Shown piece by piece: positions 1-6,897 of a stretch of DNA of 23,819 bases; the stretch's first letter is position 1; each line of letters starts with the position of its first letter. Made by a program: the position numbers and the translations under genes. The notes under the pieces were generated by a model. The model worked only from the letters and a program-made list of their open reading frames with translations. It did no database searches and was not told the origin of the DNA. This DNA is from Thermoproteota archaeon (lineage in GTDB: Archaea; Korarchaeota; JAOZGF01; JAOZFZ01), in the NCBI GenBank assembly GCA_027492035.1, contig JAOZFT010000026.1, positions 1 to 23,819 of the forward strand. The letters are read 5' to 3'.

Positions 1-28
1 GTTTTAAATATTTTTTTCAACTTGAAAA

Positions 29-176
29 GGAAAATTTTTAAATAGTTTAATTTACATTATGTATATTTGCCCTTTTTCCTTTTCTTGAAAAAGGGAAAGA
101 GGGTGGGGGGTTGGAAGAGGCTGATGCCATTCACTATTAACCTCTACCATGTTTCAGCATCAGCCTCTCATCTTTT
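29..176 (+). ncRNA. Candidate small RNA: promoter-like box plus two hairpins
   Basis: This is the gene-free left edge beyond nadM. A purine-rich stretch followed by a TATA-like box lies at about 29-45. After it come a perfect 9-base hairpin (70-78 with 87-95, 8-base loop), a G-rich tract (101-110) and a perfect 12-base inverted repeat (116-127 with 157-168, 29-base loop). A T-rich tail (171-179) follows on the + strand. Read on + this has the layout of a short terminated transcript of roughly 110 nt. Read on - the larger stem starts about a dozen bases after the nadM stop and could simply be its 3' end structure. No RNA family is recognised; C/D boxes do not fit properly. Confidence 0.3.
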
Positions 177-179
177 TCT

Positions 180-728
180 TCATGTATTCAATTTTACTTT
201 ACTAAGTTCAGCGGCTCCTACAGCGTAAAGTGTCTTCAGCCTCTTAACACCATTAACTTGTTTAATAATTTTAACTGCTTCAGATGGCAAAAGTTTTTCC
301 CAGTTTCCTTGTTTAACCATTAACTCCCTTATTTTCTCTCCATTTAACCTCTCTCTTTGTTTGAAAGGTATAGGTTCCACTTTAACCGAGCTTTTTTCAC
401 ATAGTAATTTAACGAATGCGTTATTAGTGAAAACTACCTCGAAGGACGGTAAATAATTTTTTAGATACTCAATCCAGAGAGAATTGTTTGGGATATTGTT
501 TAATGGAACAATATAGACGTTTATGTTTAGATTTTTCAGTGAATCATGAATCATTTGAATTCTTTCCCCTGCTGTGAAAGGGTCTTGAAGTGTAAAGTTG
601 TACTGGGCAGCCATAACACCTACTATAACTTCTTTTGACTTTGTCAAGATATATTTGATTGCATGGAGATGACCGTTATGGAAAGGCTGGAATCTTCCAG
701 GGAAAAACACCCTCTTATACTGTTTCAA
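180..728 (-). CDS. nadM: Nicotinamide-nucleotide adenylyltransferase, archaeal NadM type
   Basis: This cytoplasmic enzyme joins NMN and ATP to give NAD and pyrophosphate. The N-terminus carries the nucleotidyltransferase signature GRFQPFHNGH (residues 11-20), whose two histidines bind the nucleotide phosphates. A late NGEKIRELM stretch (about 129-137) corresponds to the second nucleotide-binding motif of the family (ISGTxIR-like). At 182 residues the length is normal for archaeal NadM. The start is TTG at 728, preceded by GGGGAGGGTGT inside the end of the upstream gene; start and upstream stop overlap as TTGA, so translation is probably coupled. It is the last gene of a leftward run, after the CinA-domain gene. 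A separate nadE lies in the same window. Confidence 0.93.
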   Translation of the reverse strand: MKQYKRVFFPGRFQPFHNGHLHAIKYILTKSKEVIVGVMAAQYNFTLQDPFTAGERIQMIHDSLKNLNINVYIVPLNNIPNNSLWIEYLKNYLPSFEVVFTNNAFVKLLCEKSSVKVEPIPFKQRERLNGEKIRELMVKQGNWEKLLPSEAVKIIKQVNGVKRLKTLYAVGAAELSKVKLNT

Positions 729-1561
729 ACACCCTCCCCTTGCTGAAATTTAATTTTTTGGGAGGAAGTACTTCTTATCTTCATTTTCATGATTTCTTGT
801 TTAAGAAGTTTTTCAGCTTCTTCTAAGGTTTCAACTGCTTCTTTCCCTGGTAATTTTTCTGCATACAGTACAACGTTCATTTTTAATGTTTCCCCGAACC
901 CTTGAGGATAAGATTTAACCTTTAATTTTGGAAATTCCTTCATTATTTTCCTTAAAATCGGTGCAAGTGCTGATTCATCCTTAATTTCAACTTGGATTTC
1001 TTTCTGAATAAATGCTTTCTTCGCTTTAAAAAACCCTCTCTTTGTTTGAATAAAGTTTTCGAAAACATAGATCATTTCAGCGGGTACTCCCGGTAGATTA
1101 ATCAATTTCTTGTTTTTCACTGTTAACAAGACACCAGGAGCCACCCCTATTTTGTTAATCAACGGTTTCGAGTTTTGAGGCAGTAAAGCCATTTTCTTTC
1201 TCGACCGAGTTAAATTTTTTGAACTAATGAGCCCATGTTTGAAGAGGTAATTCAATCTTTCTTCCACCATTTTTAAGGCTTCTTTGTTTAGTTCCAGTTT
1301 CCTTTTCGTGGCTAAGGAGACAGCTTCTAGAGTTAGGTCTCCTGGAGTTGGTCCAAGTCCCCCGGTTGTGATTACTAAGTCGTATTTGCTGAGGAATTCC
1401 TTTATTTTGTTTTTTATGGTGTCTAAATTGTCTTTAACAACAGCTATTTCCTCCAGTTCAACATTTAAACTTGTTAACCTTTTAGCTAACCAATGTGAGT
1501 TATAGTCTAGGGTTCTTCCTGAAAGGATTTCATCGCCTACCACTATTATTCCTGCTTTCAC
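725..1561 (-). CDS. CinA N-terminal/MoCF-domain protein (COG1058 type)
   Basis: This is a molybdopterin-binding-fold protein of the CinA/COG1058 family. Visible motifs are GDEILSG near residue 9 and TTGGLGPTPGDLT at 65-77. In most relatives the second motif has two acidic residues (DD) where this one reads GD. The deamidase domain found at the C-terminus of bacterial CinA is absent; 278 residues fits the shorter archaeal form. Members of COG1058 have been linked to ADP-ribose pyrophosphatase activity, which would fit an NAD-metabolism role beside nadM. The start is GTG at 1561, overlapping the serA stop as GTGA; the 3' end overlaps nadM by 4 bases. The family is certain; the substrate is inference. 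Confidence 0.85.
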   Translation of the reverse strand: MKAGIIVVGDEILSGRTLDYNSHWLAKRLTSLNVELEEIAVVKDNLDTIKNKIKEFLSKYDLVITTGGLGPTPGDLTLEAVSLATKRKLELNKEALKMVEERLNYLFKHGLISSKNLTRSRKKMALLPQNSKPLINKIGVAPGVLLTVKNKKLINLPGVPAEMIYVFENFIQTKRGFFKAKKAFIQKEIQVEIKDESALAPILRKIMKEFPKLKVKSYPQGFGETLKMNVVLYAEKLPGKEAVETLEEAEKLLKQEIMKMKIRSTSSQKIKFQQGEGV

Positions 1562-2580
1562 TTCATTCTTCCCTGCTCTTCCTTTTTGAAAAAGTTGATT
1601 ATTTTTTCAGTCATTACTAAACCTGCTTGTTTCTGGGCTTCTTCGGTTTTTGCACCTATATGGTGGGTGCACACCACGTTTGGAAGTGAAGTTAAAATTT
1701 TTAGGTGTGGAGGGCCTTTGAATGGTGGTTCATAACTGTAAACATCTAGTCCTGCCCCACTTATTTTGTTGTTAAGTAAAGCTTTCGTTAACGCTTCTTC
1801 GTTTACTACTTCTCCTCTCGAAGTATTTATTACTATAGCTTCCTTTTTCAACATGTTTATTTCTTTTTCGCCAAGTAAATTCCTTGTTCCCTTTGTTAGG
1901 GGAACATGGATGGTTATTATGTCAGAAGTTTGAAGAAGTTTCTTTGGCAGCTTCAGTCCTTCCATTTTATCTTCAGGTTTTAACTCTATAAAGGAGATGC
2001 TGTTTACCTTTTCAAACTCTAAGTTTCTGTAAATGTCGTAGTATTGAACCTTCATACCGAAACTTAGGGCTAGTTTAGCCACTTTCTTACCTATTTTTCC
2101 AAGCCCTATTATCCCTATTGTTTTCCCGTTTAATGTGTGGAGGAGGCTTGTTTTTATTTGTCTCTTAAGCCAAAGTCCCTCCTTAATTGATGAATTAAAT
2201 AAAGGAATCTTTCGGTAAAGGGAGAGGGCTAGAGCTATCACTAATTCAGCTACGGAGTTGAAAATCGCCTCCGCTTCTGTTGTGTTTTCAACTTTCACCC
2301 CCTTTTGTTTTGCATGTTCAAGATCTATGTTGTCTAACCCAAGGCCAGGTCTTCCAATGTATTTCAAGTTTGAAGCTGCATCTATTGCTTCTTTATTTAC
2401 TTCTGTATTGCTTCTAACTATTAAAACGTCTGGGTTTATTTCTTTAAGTGTCTTAACAAGTCCTTTCCCTTTATTTATCTCCTCTATAGGGGTGAAAACT
2501 ACATTTTTTTGACCGAAGAAGCCCCTAAGCTTTTTTAAGGCTTCTTTATGGACTGGTTCAGTAATTAAAACTTTAACCAT
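1558..2580 (-). CDS. serA: D-3-phosphoglycerate dehydrogenase (D-2-hydroxyacid dehydrogenase family)
   Basis: It probably oxidises 3-phosphoglycerate to 3-phosphohydroxypyruvate with NAD, the entry step of phosphorylated serine synthesis. Numbering from the start chosen here: NAD-binding GLGKIG at 159-164, catalytic Arg255 in NTSRGE, Glu284 in SYEPP and His307 in THHIGA. There is no C-terminal ACT domain, so this is the short form, with a small insertion of roughly 20 residues after the nucleotide-binding region. An ATG six codons further upstream keeps the frame open, but GAAGAGGT lies about 7 bases before the ATG at 2580, so I prefer that start. The gene follows the aminotransferase by 27 bases and overlaps cinA by 4. 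Other 2-hydroxyacids are possible substrates, but the neighbours favour phosphoglycerate. Confidence 0.88.
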   Translation of the reverse strand: MVKVLITEPVHKEALKKLRGFFGQKNVVFTPIEEINKGKGLVKTLKEINPDVLIVRSNTEVNKEAIDAASNLKYIGRPGLGLDNIDLEHAKQKGVKVENTTEAEAIFNSVAELVIALALSLYRKIPLFNSSIKEGLWLKRQIKTSLLHTLNGKTIGIIGLGKIGKKVAKLALSFGMKVQYYDIYRNLEFEKVNSISFIELKPEDKMEGLKLPKKLLQTSDIITIHVPLTKGTRNLLGEKEINMLKKEAIVINTSRGEVVNEEALTKALLNNKISGAGLDVYSYEPPFKGPPHLKILTSLPNVVCTHHIGAKTEEAQKQAGLVMTEKIINFFKKEEQGRMK

Positions 2581-2607
2581 TCCATAAACCTCTTCCATGT
2601 TTATTTT

Positions 2608-3831
2608 TTAAATTTCATTTATGTGTTTCATGTTTTTTTCAAGTATTTCCTGGGCTTTGGTTATTCCTTCACCTTCCTTAAATTCATGCTTAAGTTCTTT
2701 CAAGGTTAGTTCCAAAGCTGAAATGGTTTTGAGCACGTGACGTGGATAAATGAAGCCCATATGCCCTATCCGGAAAATTTTACCGAATAAATCAACTCTT
2801 TTGTCCTTTGTTACATTCCACGACTGTCCCTTAGCCACCAATACACCATACCTTTTCAGGGTTTCCCTCAAGGCCTTGTCCCTCTTCTTTTTTAGGGAAA
2901 TGTTTAATTTCTCAATTTCTTGAGGAATTGTTAGAGGGGGTATTTCAACAGAGGTGACTGTTTTTGAAGCTACTTTATCTTCGACAAAAAGGTTTAGGTT
3001 TAATGCTTTAACAGCTTCCCTGACCATTTCTTGACAAATTTGATGCCTCTTTATTCTGTTACTTAACCCTTCTTCAAAAACAAGGTTTAGGGACTCATTT
3101 AATGCATAGATCATGTTTATTGCTATAGTGAATGGTGTTTGAGGATGTTTTTGTTTGTAGTTTTGGAGGTTAAGGTAGTAGGGTTTGGATTTCTTTTTTT
3201 CAATTACTTCCCAAGCTTTTTCACTGACTGTTATAAAAGATAAACCTGGAGGTAGAGCTAAACATTTCTGTGAACCTGCAAAGCAAATATCTATATGTCT
3301 TTTATCAACTTCTACATTGTCCCCTCCCAGTGAGGACACAGTGTCAACAATAAACAATGCTTCATGTTCCTTAACTATTTCACCTACTTCCTTTACAGGA
3401 TTTACTGAACCTGTTGAGGTGTTGTTATGAACCATTGTAACAGCTTTAAATTCTTTTTTATCAAGTTTCTCCCTAACTTTTTCAGGATTAACAATTCCTC
3501 CTGGCTCCACATCAACTACTTCAGGTTTCCCGCCATAGTTTTCCACTATTTCCTTTAGTCTAGAACTGAATTTTCCTGAAACAACACATAAAACATTGTC
3601 ACCTTTATTTACAACGTTTGAAACAGCAGCGTCCATAGCGGATGTCCCGCTCCCAGTAAGGATGAAGACGTCATTCTTTGTTTCAAAAACTTTTTTCAGT
3701 CCTTCGTAACAGTTTGAAAGCAGAACAGTGAATTCTTCTTCCCTGTGATGAACCAAAGGCTTTGACAGTGCCCTCAAAATTTTTTCAGGCACAAAAGTGG
3801 GGCCAGGAGTCATTAACAATAACTTATTCAA
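2608..3831 (-). CDS. Class V aminotransferase, probable phosphoserine or serine/alanine-glyoxylate type
   Basis: A PLP-dependent aminotransferase of the alanine/serine-glyoxylate family. MTPGPTFVP at the N-terminus and the PLP-lysine motif GSQKCLALPPGL (Lys about residue 189) are diagnostic; TGSGTSAMDAA is the phosphate-binding region. Archaeal members of this class have been reported to transaminate 3-phosphohydroxypyruvate, which suits its place between serA and the kinase-like gene. It is longer than usual (about 407 versus about 380 residues), with a Lys-rich insertion near residue 320 and an extended C-terminus. The frame is open up to a TTG at 3849, but AGGTGAGG lies 6-8 bases before TTG 3831, and a TATA-like box at 3866-3875 would put the transcript start near 3844, so 3831 is chosen. 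Confidence 0.85.
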   Translation of the reverse strand: MNKLLLMTPGPTFVPEKILRALSKPLVHHREEEFTVLLSNCYEGLKKVFETKNDVFILTGSGTSAMDAAVSNVVNKGDNVLCVVSGKFSSRLKEIVENYGGKPEVVDVEPGGIVNPEKVREKLDKKEFKAVTMVHNNTSTGSVNPVKEVGEIVKEHEALFIVDTVSSLGGDNVEVDKRHIDICFAGSQKCLALPPGLSFITVSEKAWEVIEKKKSKPYYLNLQNYKQKHPQTPFTIAINMIYALNESLNLVFEEGLSNRIKRHQICQEMVREAVKALNLNLFVEDKVASKTVTSVEIPPLTIPQEIEKLNISLKKKRDKALRETLKRYGVLVAKGQSWNVTKDKRVDLFGKIFRIGHMGFIYPRHVLKTISALELTLKELKHEFKEGEGITKAQEILEKNMKHINEI

Positions 3832-3864
3832 TCTTTTCCTCACCTTCAAAACGTTATGGATGAA

Positions 3865-3878
3865 TTTTTATAAAAGTT
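3865..3878 (-). promoter_or_regulatory. TATA-like promoter for the aminotransferase gene
   Basis: On the - strand the sequence reads AACTTTTATAAAAA, overlapping the stop of the upstream kinase-like gene. The centre is about 26 bases from a predicted start near 3844, leaving a leader just long enough for the Shine-Dalgarno sequence before TTG 3831. The aminotransferase-serA-cinA-nadM group may therefore be expressed partly independently of the genes upstream. Confidence 0.5.
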
Positions 3879-4860
3879 AAGTTAAGAGGATTTTCGCAAC
3901 ACCTGAAACTTCCTTTATGTCTTCCATTAATTCTTTTTCTGTTTCTCCAGAAAAAATACTGCATGGTTCATTGTAAAACCTTTCTAGTTTTATTCCCTTA
4001 TCCCAAACCCATAAAGTTTTTTCTTTAAGCATTAACCTAATTTTTTCATTTAATTTTTTTTCGGGAACCCTGGTTTGAGCTAAAAAGGGGAGAGGGGTTT
4101 TTACGTTGAATGGTCTCAGGGGTACTGAATGTTTAGTTGTTTTCCTCACAAAAACTCTTTCTGGTTCATTGTTACCCTTCATAGCCACTTCTTTTACTTC
4201 TTTAGGTAAAACTTTGGGGGTAAGTAAAACAGCTAGAACTTTGCCTTTTTTAGCAGTTAATTCTTTTAGAGCTTCTTTTTCGAAGTTAAAATCAAGCCAC
4301 CGTGCAGCTTTTCTCCTGTCCTTTTTAGGTAAGTACTTGTAACCTCTTAAATTAAGTTTTTTCTCTATTTCACCGAATTGCCTGTTTAAACATAAAATAT
4401 TTTCATGGAACCTGGTTTCTTTCCCTTGTACAAGGTAACATTGCCCATTACTAGTTATTATTGCTGTCACAGCCTTTTTTGAATCTAATTCCTTCTTTGC
4501 TTCATCAATGGTTGTTTCGGAAATATTTAGGTTAAGTTCGTTAACAACTTGGAATATTTCTTTAAGTTCTGCCTTTTCACCGCCTAAAACCCTGCACCAA
4601 GTCCCTATTTCAACCCTAAACTTTTTTCCACCTATTAAGTAAGAGGTGTAGTTTACATTGAAGATAGGTATGTAGTTACATCCAAGTTCTTCTAAAGCCT
4701 TTTTCCTATGCATTCCGTCAAGGATAACCCATTTATCTTTGTTTACAGGGGTGGCGGGTACAGGTACAAGTAAAGCGTTTGCTTCATTTATTTCGTTAAC
4801 AAGTTCTTTAACTAATTCAGGGATTATTTCTTCGTGAATGAAAACTTTTCTAATATTCAC
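3877..4860 (-). CDS. SerK-like free serine kinase (ParB/sulfiredoxin-like fold)
   Basis: Likely phosphorylates free L-serine to O-phosphoserine, the activity of Thermococcus SerK and staphylococcal SbnI. The pattern seen matches what I recall of SerK: HE at 9-10 (catalytic Glu region), DGMHRKKALEELG at 48-60 (the ParB-like core), Trp88 in EIGTWCR, and KTTKHSVP at 240-247 near the end of the catalytic part. At 327 residues it is longer than Thermococcus SerK (about 240), with added sequence around 100-200 and about 70 residues after the KTT motif. The only usable start is GTG at 4860 without a clear Shine-Dalgarno; the frame stays open for another 46 codons upstream. It sits between serS and the serine-pathway aminotransferase. 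Whether it uses ADP or ATP cannot be seen. Confidence 0.72.
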   Translation of the reverse strand: MNIRKVFIHEEIIPELVKELVNEINEANALLVPVPATPVNKDKWVILDGMHRKKALEELGCNYIPIFNVNYTSYLIGGKKFRVEIGTWCRVLGGEKAELKEIFQVVNELNLNISETTIDEAKKELDSKKAVTAIITSNGQCYLVQGKETRFHENILCLNRQFGEIEKKLNLRGYKYLPKKDRRKAARWLDFNFEKEALKELTAKKGKVLAVLLTPKVLPKEVKEVAMKGNNEPERVFVRKTTKHSVPLRPFNVKTPLPFLAQTRVPEKKLNEKIRLMLKEKTLWVWDKGIKLERFYNEPCSIFSGETEKELMEDIKEVSGVAKILLT

Positions 4861-4975
4861 TATCTTTATTAATTTTAGTAAATCTTTTTTCTCTTCAGAA
4901 GAAGCTTTTCTTGGCTTCGGAACAACTAAACTATTCCTTTTCTTTTTAATCCCCTCTTTGTTAAGATTAGAAATT

Positions 4976-6337
4976 TTAATCCCCCCTTTTGCAAGGAGTT
5001 ATTACTTCTTTAGGGGCTTTGTTGAAAGGTTCCAAATATTTTCTTAAAACTTTAGGTATTATAACGTTTCCTTCTTCATCTTGGCAGTTTTCAAGGATGG
5101 CTGTTATGGCTCTTGTTGAAGCTATAGCTGTTGAGTTTAAAGTGTGAACGTACCCCCTCTCTCCCTTCTTCGTTATATACCTGATTTTTAGACGATATGA
5201 TTGGTAGTCGGTGCAGTTGCTACATGAAACCATTTCTTTATATTTTCCTTGAGCAGGCATCCAGGTTTCAAGGTCGTACTTTTTTGAAGCAACAGCTCCC
5301 AAATCTCCAGTACAGATGTTAACTACCCTAAATGGTATGTTTAACCCTCTCCAAAGTTCTTCAGCATTATTAATTAATTTTTCATGCCAACTCCAGGATT
5401 CTTCAGGTAAACAAAAAACGAATTGTTCAATCTTATGAAACTGATGGACTCTGAAAATTCCCTTTGTTTCTTTTCCATGTGCACCTGCCTCTTTTCTGAA
5501 ACATGGACTTATCCCGGTGTAGAGGAGAGGTAAATCTGTCTCATTGATTAAATCGTTCATATGTAAAGCTGCCAATGGATGCTCTGAAGTAGCTATTAGG
5601 AATAAGTCCTCATTCTCCACTTTGTAAATTGCTGTTTCAAAATCCTCAAGCGCCACAACCCCTTCGTAAGCGTTTCTTCTTAACATGTAAGGGGGAATAA
5701 CTACCTTAAACCCTTTAGAAGACATAAAGTCTAACCCGTAGAGTAATAAACTTAAATCTAACCAAACTAAGTCGTCAAAAAGGTAATAGAACCTTGAACC
5801 AGCAACCTCAGAGGCTTTCTGAGTGTCACCGCAGCCTAAGTAATTGAATTCATCTGCATGGCCTACCGGTTTTCCCTCAACTATTTCATAGTCAACTTTA
5901 AAGCCCTTAGTTTCCTCCAAAAAATTTTGCAGATGCTCTTTCCAGACTTTATGTTTACCGTAAAACCTTATAGGCACATTTTCTGTTTCATCCTTCCCCA
6001 CAGGGACTTCTTCATGCAAAATATTTGGTATTTTTAGTAAAGCCTCATCCCTTTCTTTTTCAAGTTTCTTGACTTCATTTTCCAAGCTTTTAATCGTGTC
6101 TAAAAGATCCCTAGCTTCTCTGATCTTCTCCTCCCTTTCTTCACCTGTTACCTTGGGTATTTGTCTCGAAAGGACATTGTGTTCATGTTTGAGTTTTTGA
6201 AGTTCAGATATTTTCTTCCTCCAAGAAGTATCAAGTTCAATTGCTTTATCAACAAAGGAAACAGGTAGATCTCTTTGCTTTAAAGACCAAACAATTTTTT
6301 CAGGGTTGTTCCGCAGAAAATAAAGGATACTCCACAT
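4976..6337 (-). CDS. serS: Seryl-tRNA synthetase
   Basis: Charges tRNA-Ser with serine in the cytoplasm. The N-terminal half (about 30-105) is the charged two-helix coiled coil that grips the long variable arm of tRNA-Ser. The class II core carries TSEHP at 250-254, motif 2 (GISPCFRKEAGAHG onward, 275-305) and motif 3 (NSTAIASTRAITAILE, 401-416). This is the common bacterial/archaeal type, not the rare zinc-dependent methanogen type. Length (453) is slightly above average. The start ATG at 6337 follows GGTTGATGAAGAA and a TATA-like box at 6366-6380. It is the first gene of the leftward serine cluster, divergent from the cupin gene. Confidence 0.96.
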   Translation of the reverse strand: MWSILYFLRNNPEKIVWSLKQRDLPVSFVDKAIELDTSWRKKISELQKLKHEHNVLSRQIPKVTGEEREEKIREARDLLDTIKSLENEVKKLEKERDEALLKIPNILHEEVPVGKDETENVPIRFYGKHKVWKEHLQNFLEETKGFKVDYEIVEGKPVGHADEFNYLGCGDTQKASEVAGSRFYYLFDDLVWLDLSLLLYGLDFMSSKGFKVVIPPYMLRRNAYEGVVALEDFETAIYKVENEDLFLIATSEHPLAALHMNDLINETDLPLLYTGISPCFRKEAGAHGKETKGIFRVHQFHKIEQFVFCLPEESWSWHEKLINNAEELWRGLNIPFRVVNICTGDLGAVASKKYDLETWMPAQGKYKEMVSCSNCTDYQSYRLKIRYITKKGERGYVHTLNSTAIASTRAITAILENCQDEEGNVIIPKVLRKYLEPFNKAPKEVITPCKRGD

Positions 6338-6365
6338 TTCTTCATCAACCCTTTAAAAAGGAAGA

Positions 6366-6380
6366 CATAAATATAAAAAA
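6366..6380 (-). promoter_or_regulatory. TATA-like promoter of serS
   Basis: The - strand reads TTTTTTATATTTATG here, about 30-40 bases before the serS ATG. This predicts a transcript start around 6345 and a very short leader. It is one half of a divergent promoter region (6338-6469) shared with the cupin gene. Confidence 0.5.
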
Positions 6381-6430
6381 ATTTTTGAGTTTCGTAAAGT
6401 AGTTGTCTCAATAAAAAGGCTTCCCTTTTT

Positions 6431-6440
6431 AATTTATAAA
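6431..6440 (+). promoter_or_regulatory. TATA-like promoter of the cupin gene
   Basis: AATTTATAAA followed by GGAG lies about 30 bases before the ATG at 6470. The predicted transcript start near 6463 gives a leader of under 10 bases before the first ATG, or slightly more before the second ATG at 6476, which is the better spaced of the two from AGTGA at 6464-6468. Confidence 0.5.
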
Positions 6441-6469
6441 GGAGAAAAGTAAGAAACAAAGGAAGTGAC

Positions 6470-6814
6470 ATGAACATGTACATAAAACATGTAAGGGAGG
6501 TAAAAGAGGAGGAAGTTAATTATGAAGGAAGTATAAATGCAAAAATTCAGTGGTTAATAACCAAGGACGTGGGAGCTAACCATTTCGCAATGAGAAGGTT
6601 CATAATCAAGAAGGATGGGAAAATACCCAAGCACCAACACGATTGGGAACATGAGATATATATGCTTAGCGGGAGGGGAGTAGTAGGGATAGATGAAGAA
6701 GAAGTAGAGGTAGATAAAGACATGTTTATTTACATTCCACCAAACAAACCTCACTGGTTCCGTAATCCTTATAATGAAGACTGCATATTCCTATGCCTCA
6801 TTCCCTACAAGTGA
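6470..6814 (+). CDS. Small single-domain cupin protein
   Basis: A cupin-fold protein with a likely metal site. Motif 1 is complete: His55, His57 and Glu62 in HQHDWEHEIYMLSGRG. Motif 2 gives His95 in IPPNKPHWFRN. The whole 114-residue protein is one beta-barrel, with no partner domain to show its substrate. Such proteins range from sugar-phosphate isomerases and dioxygenases to simple sensors. ATG at 6470 and ATG at 6476 are both possible starts. It is divergent from serS and followed, after 83 bases, by the eIF-2B-like gene in the same direction. The fold is certain; the function is unknown. Confidence 0.88.
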   Translation: MNMYIKHVREVKEEEVNYEGSINAKIQWLITKDVGANHFAMRRFIIKKDGKIPKHQHDWEHEIYMLSGRGVVGIDEEEVEVDKDMFIYIPPNKPHWFRNPYNEDCIFLCLIPYK

Positions 6815-6840
6815 AGGGAAATAAGTAAATTGCTGAATGA

Positions 6841-6890
6841 TTAACAGGTTCCTACCCCTCCTTTTTCAAAAAATTTCTGTTTAACAGGTT
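6841..6890 (+). repeat. Two direct copies of TTAACAGGTT spaced 40 bases
   Basis: TTAACAGGTT occurs at 6841-6850 and again at 6881-6890, so the copies are on the same face of the helix (about four turns apart). They bracket a T/A-rich box just before the eIF-2B-like gene. The core AACAGGTT is present in inverted orientation (AACCTGTT) at 7877-7884, before the MFS gene. They could be binding sites for one regulator of both genes. Confidence 0.4.
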
Positions 6891-6897
6891 TTGGGAT

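Noticed and set aside
93-114. G-quadruplex in the G-rich tract
   Set aside because: Only three separable runs of three G are available with proper loops; the long run cannot be split to give a fourth.
2608-3849. TTG at 3849 as the start of the aminotransferase
   Set aside because: It lies at or upstream of the transcript start predicted from the TATA-like box and has no ribosome site; TTG 3831 has a strong one.
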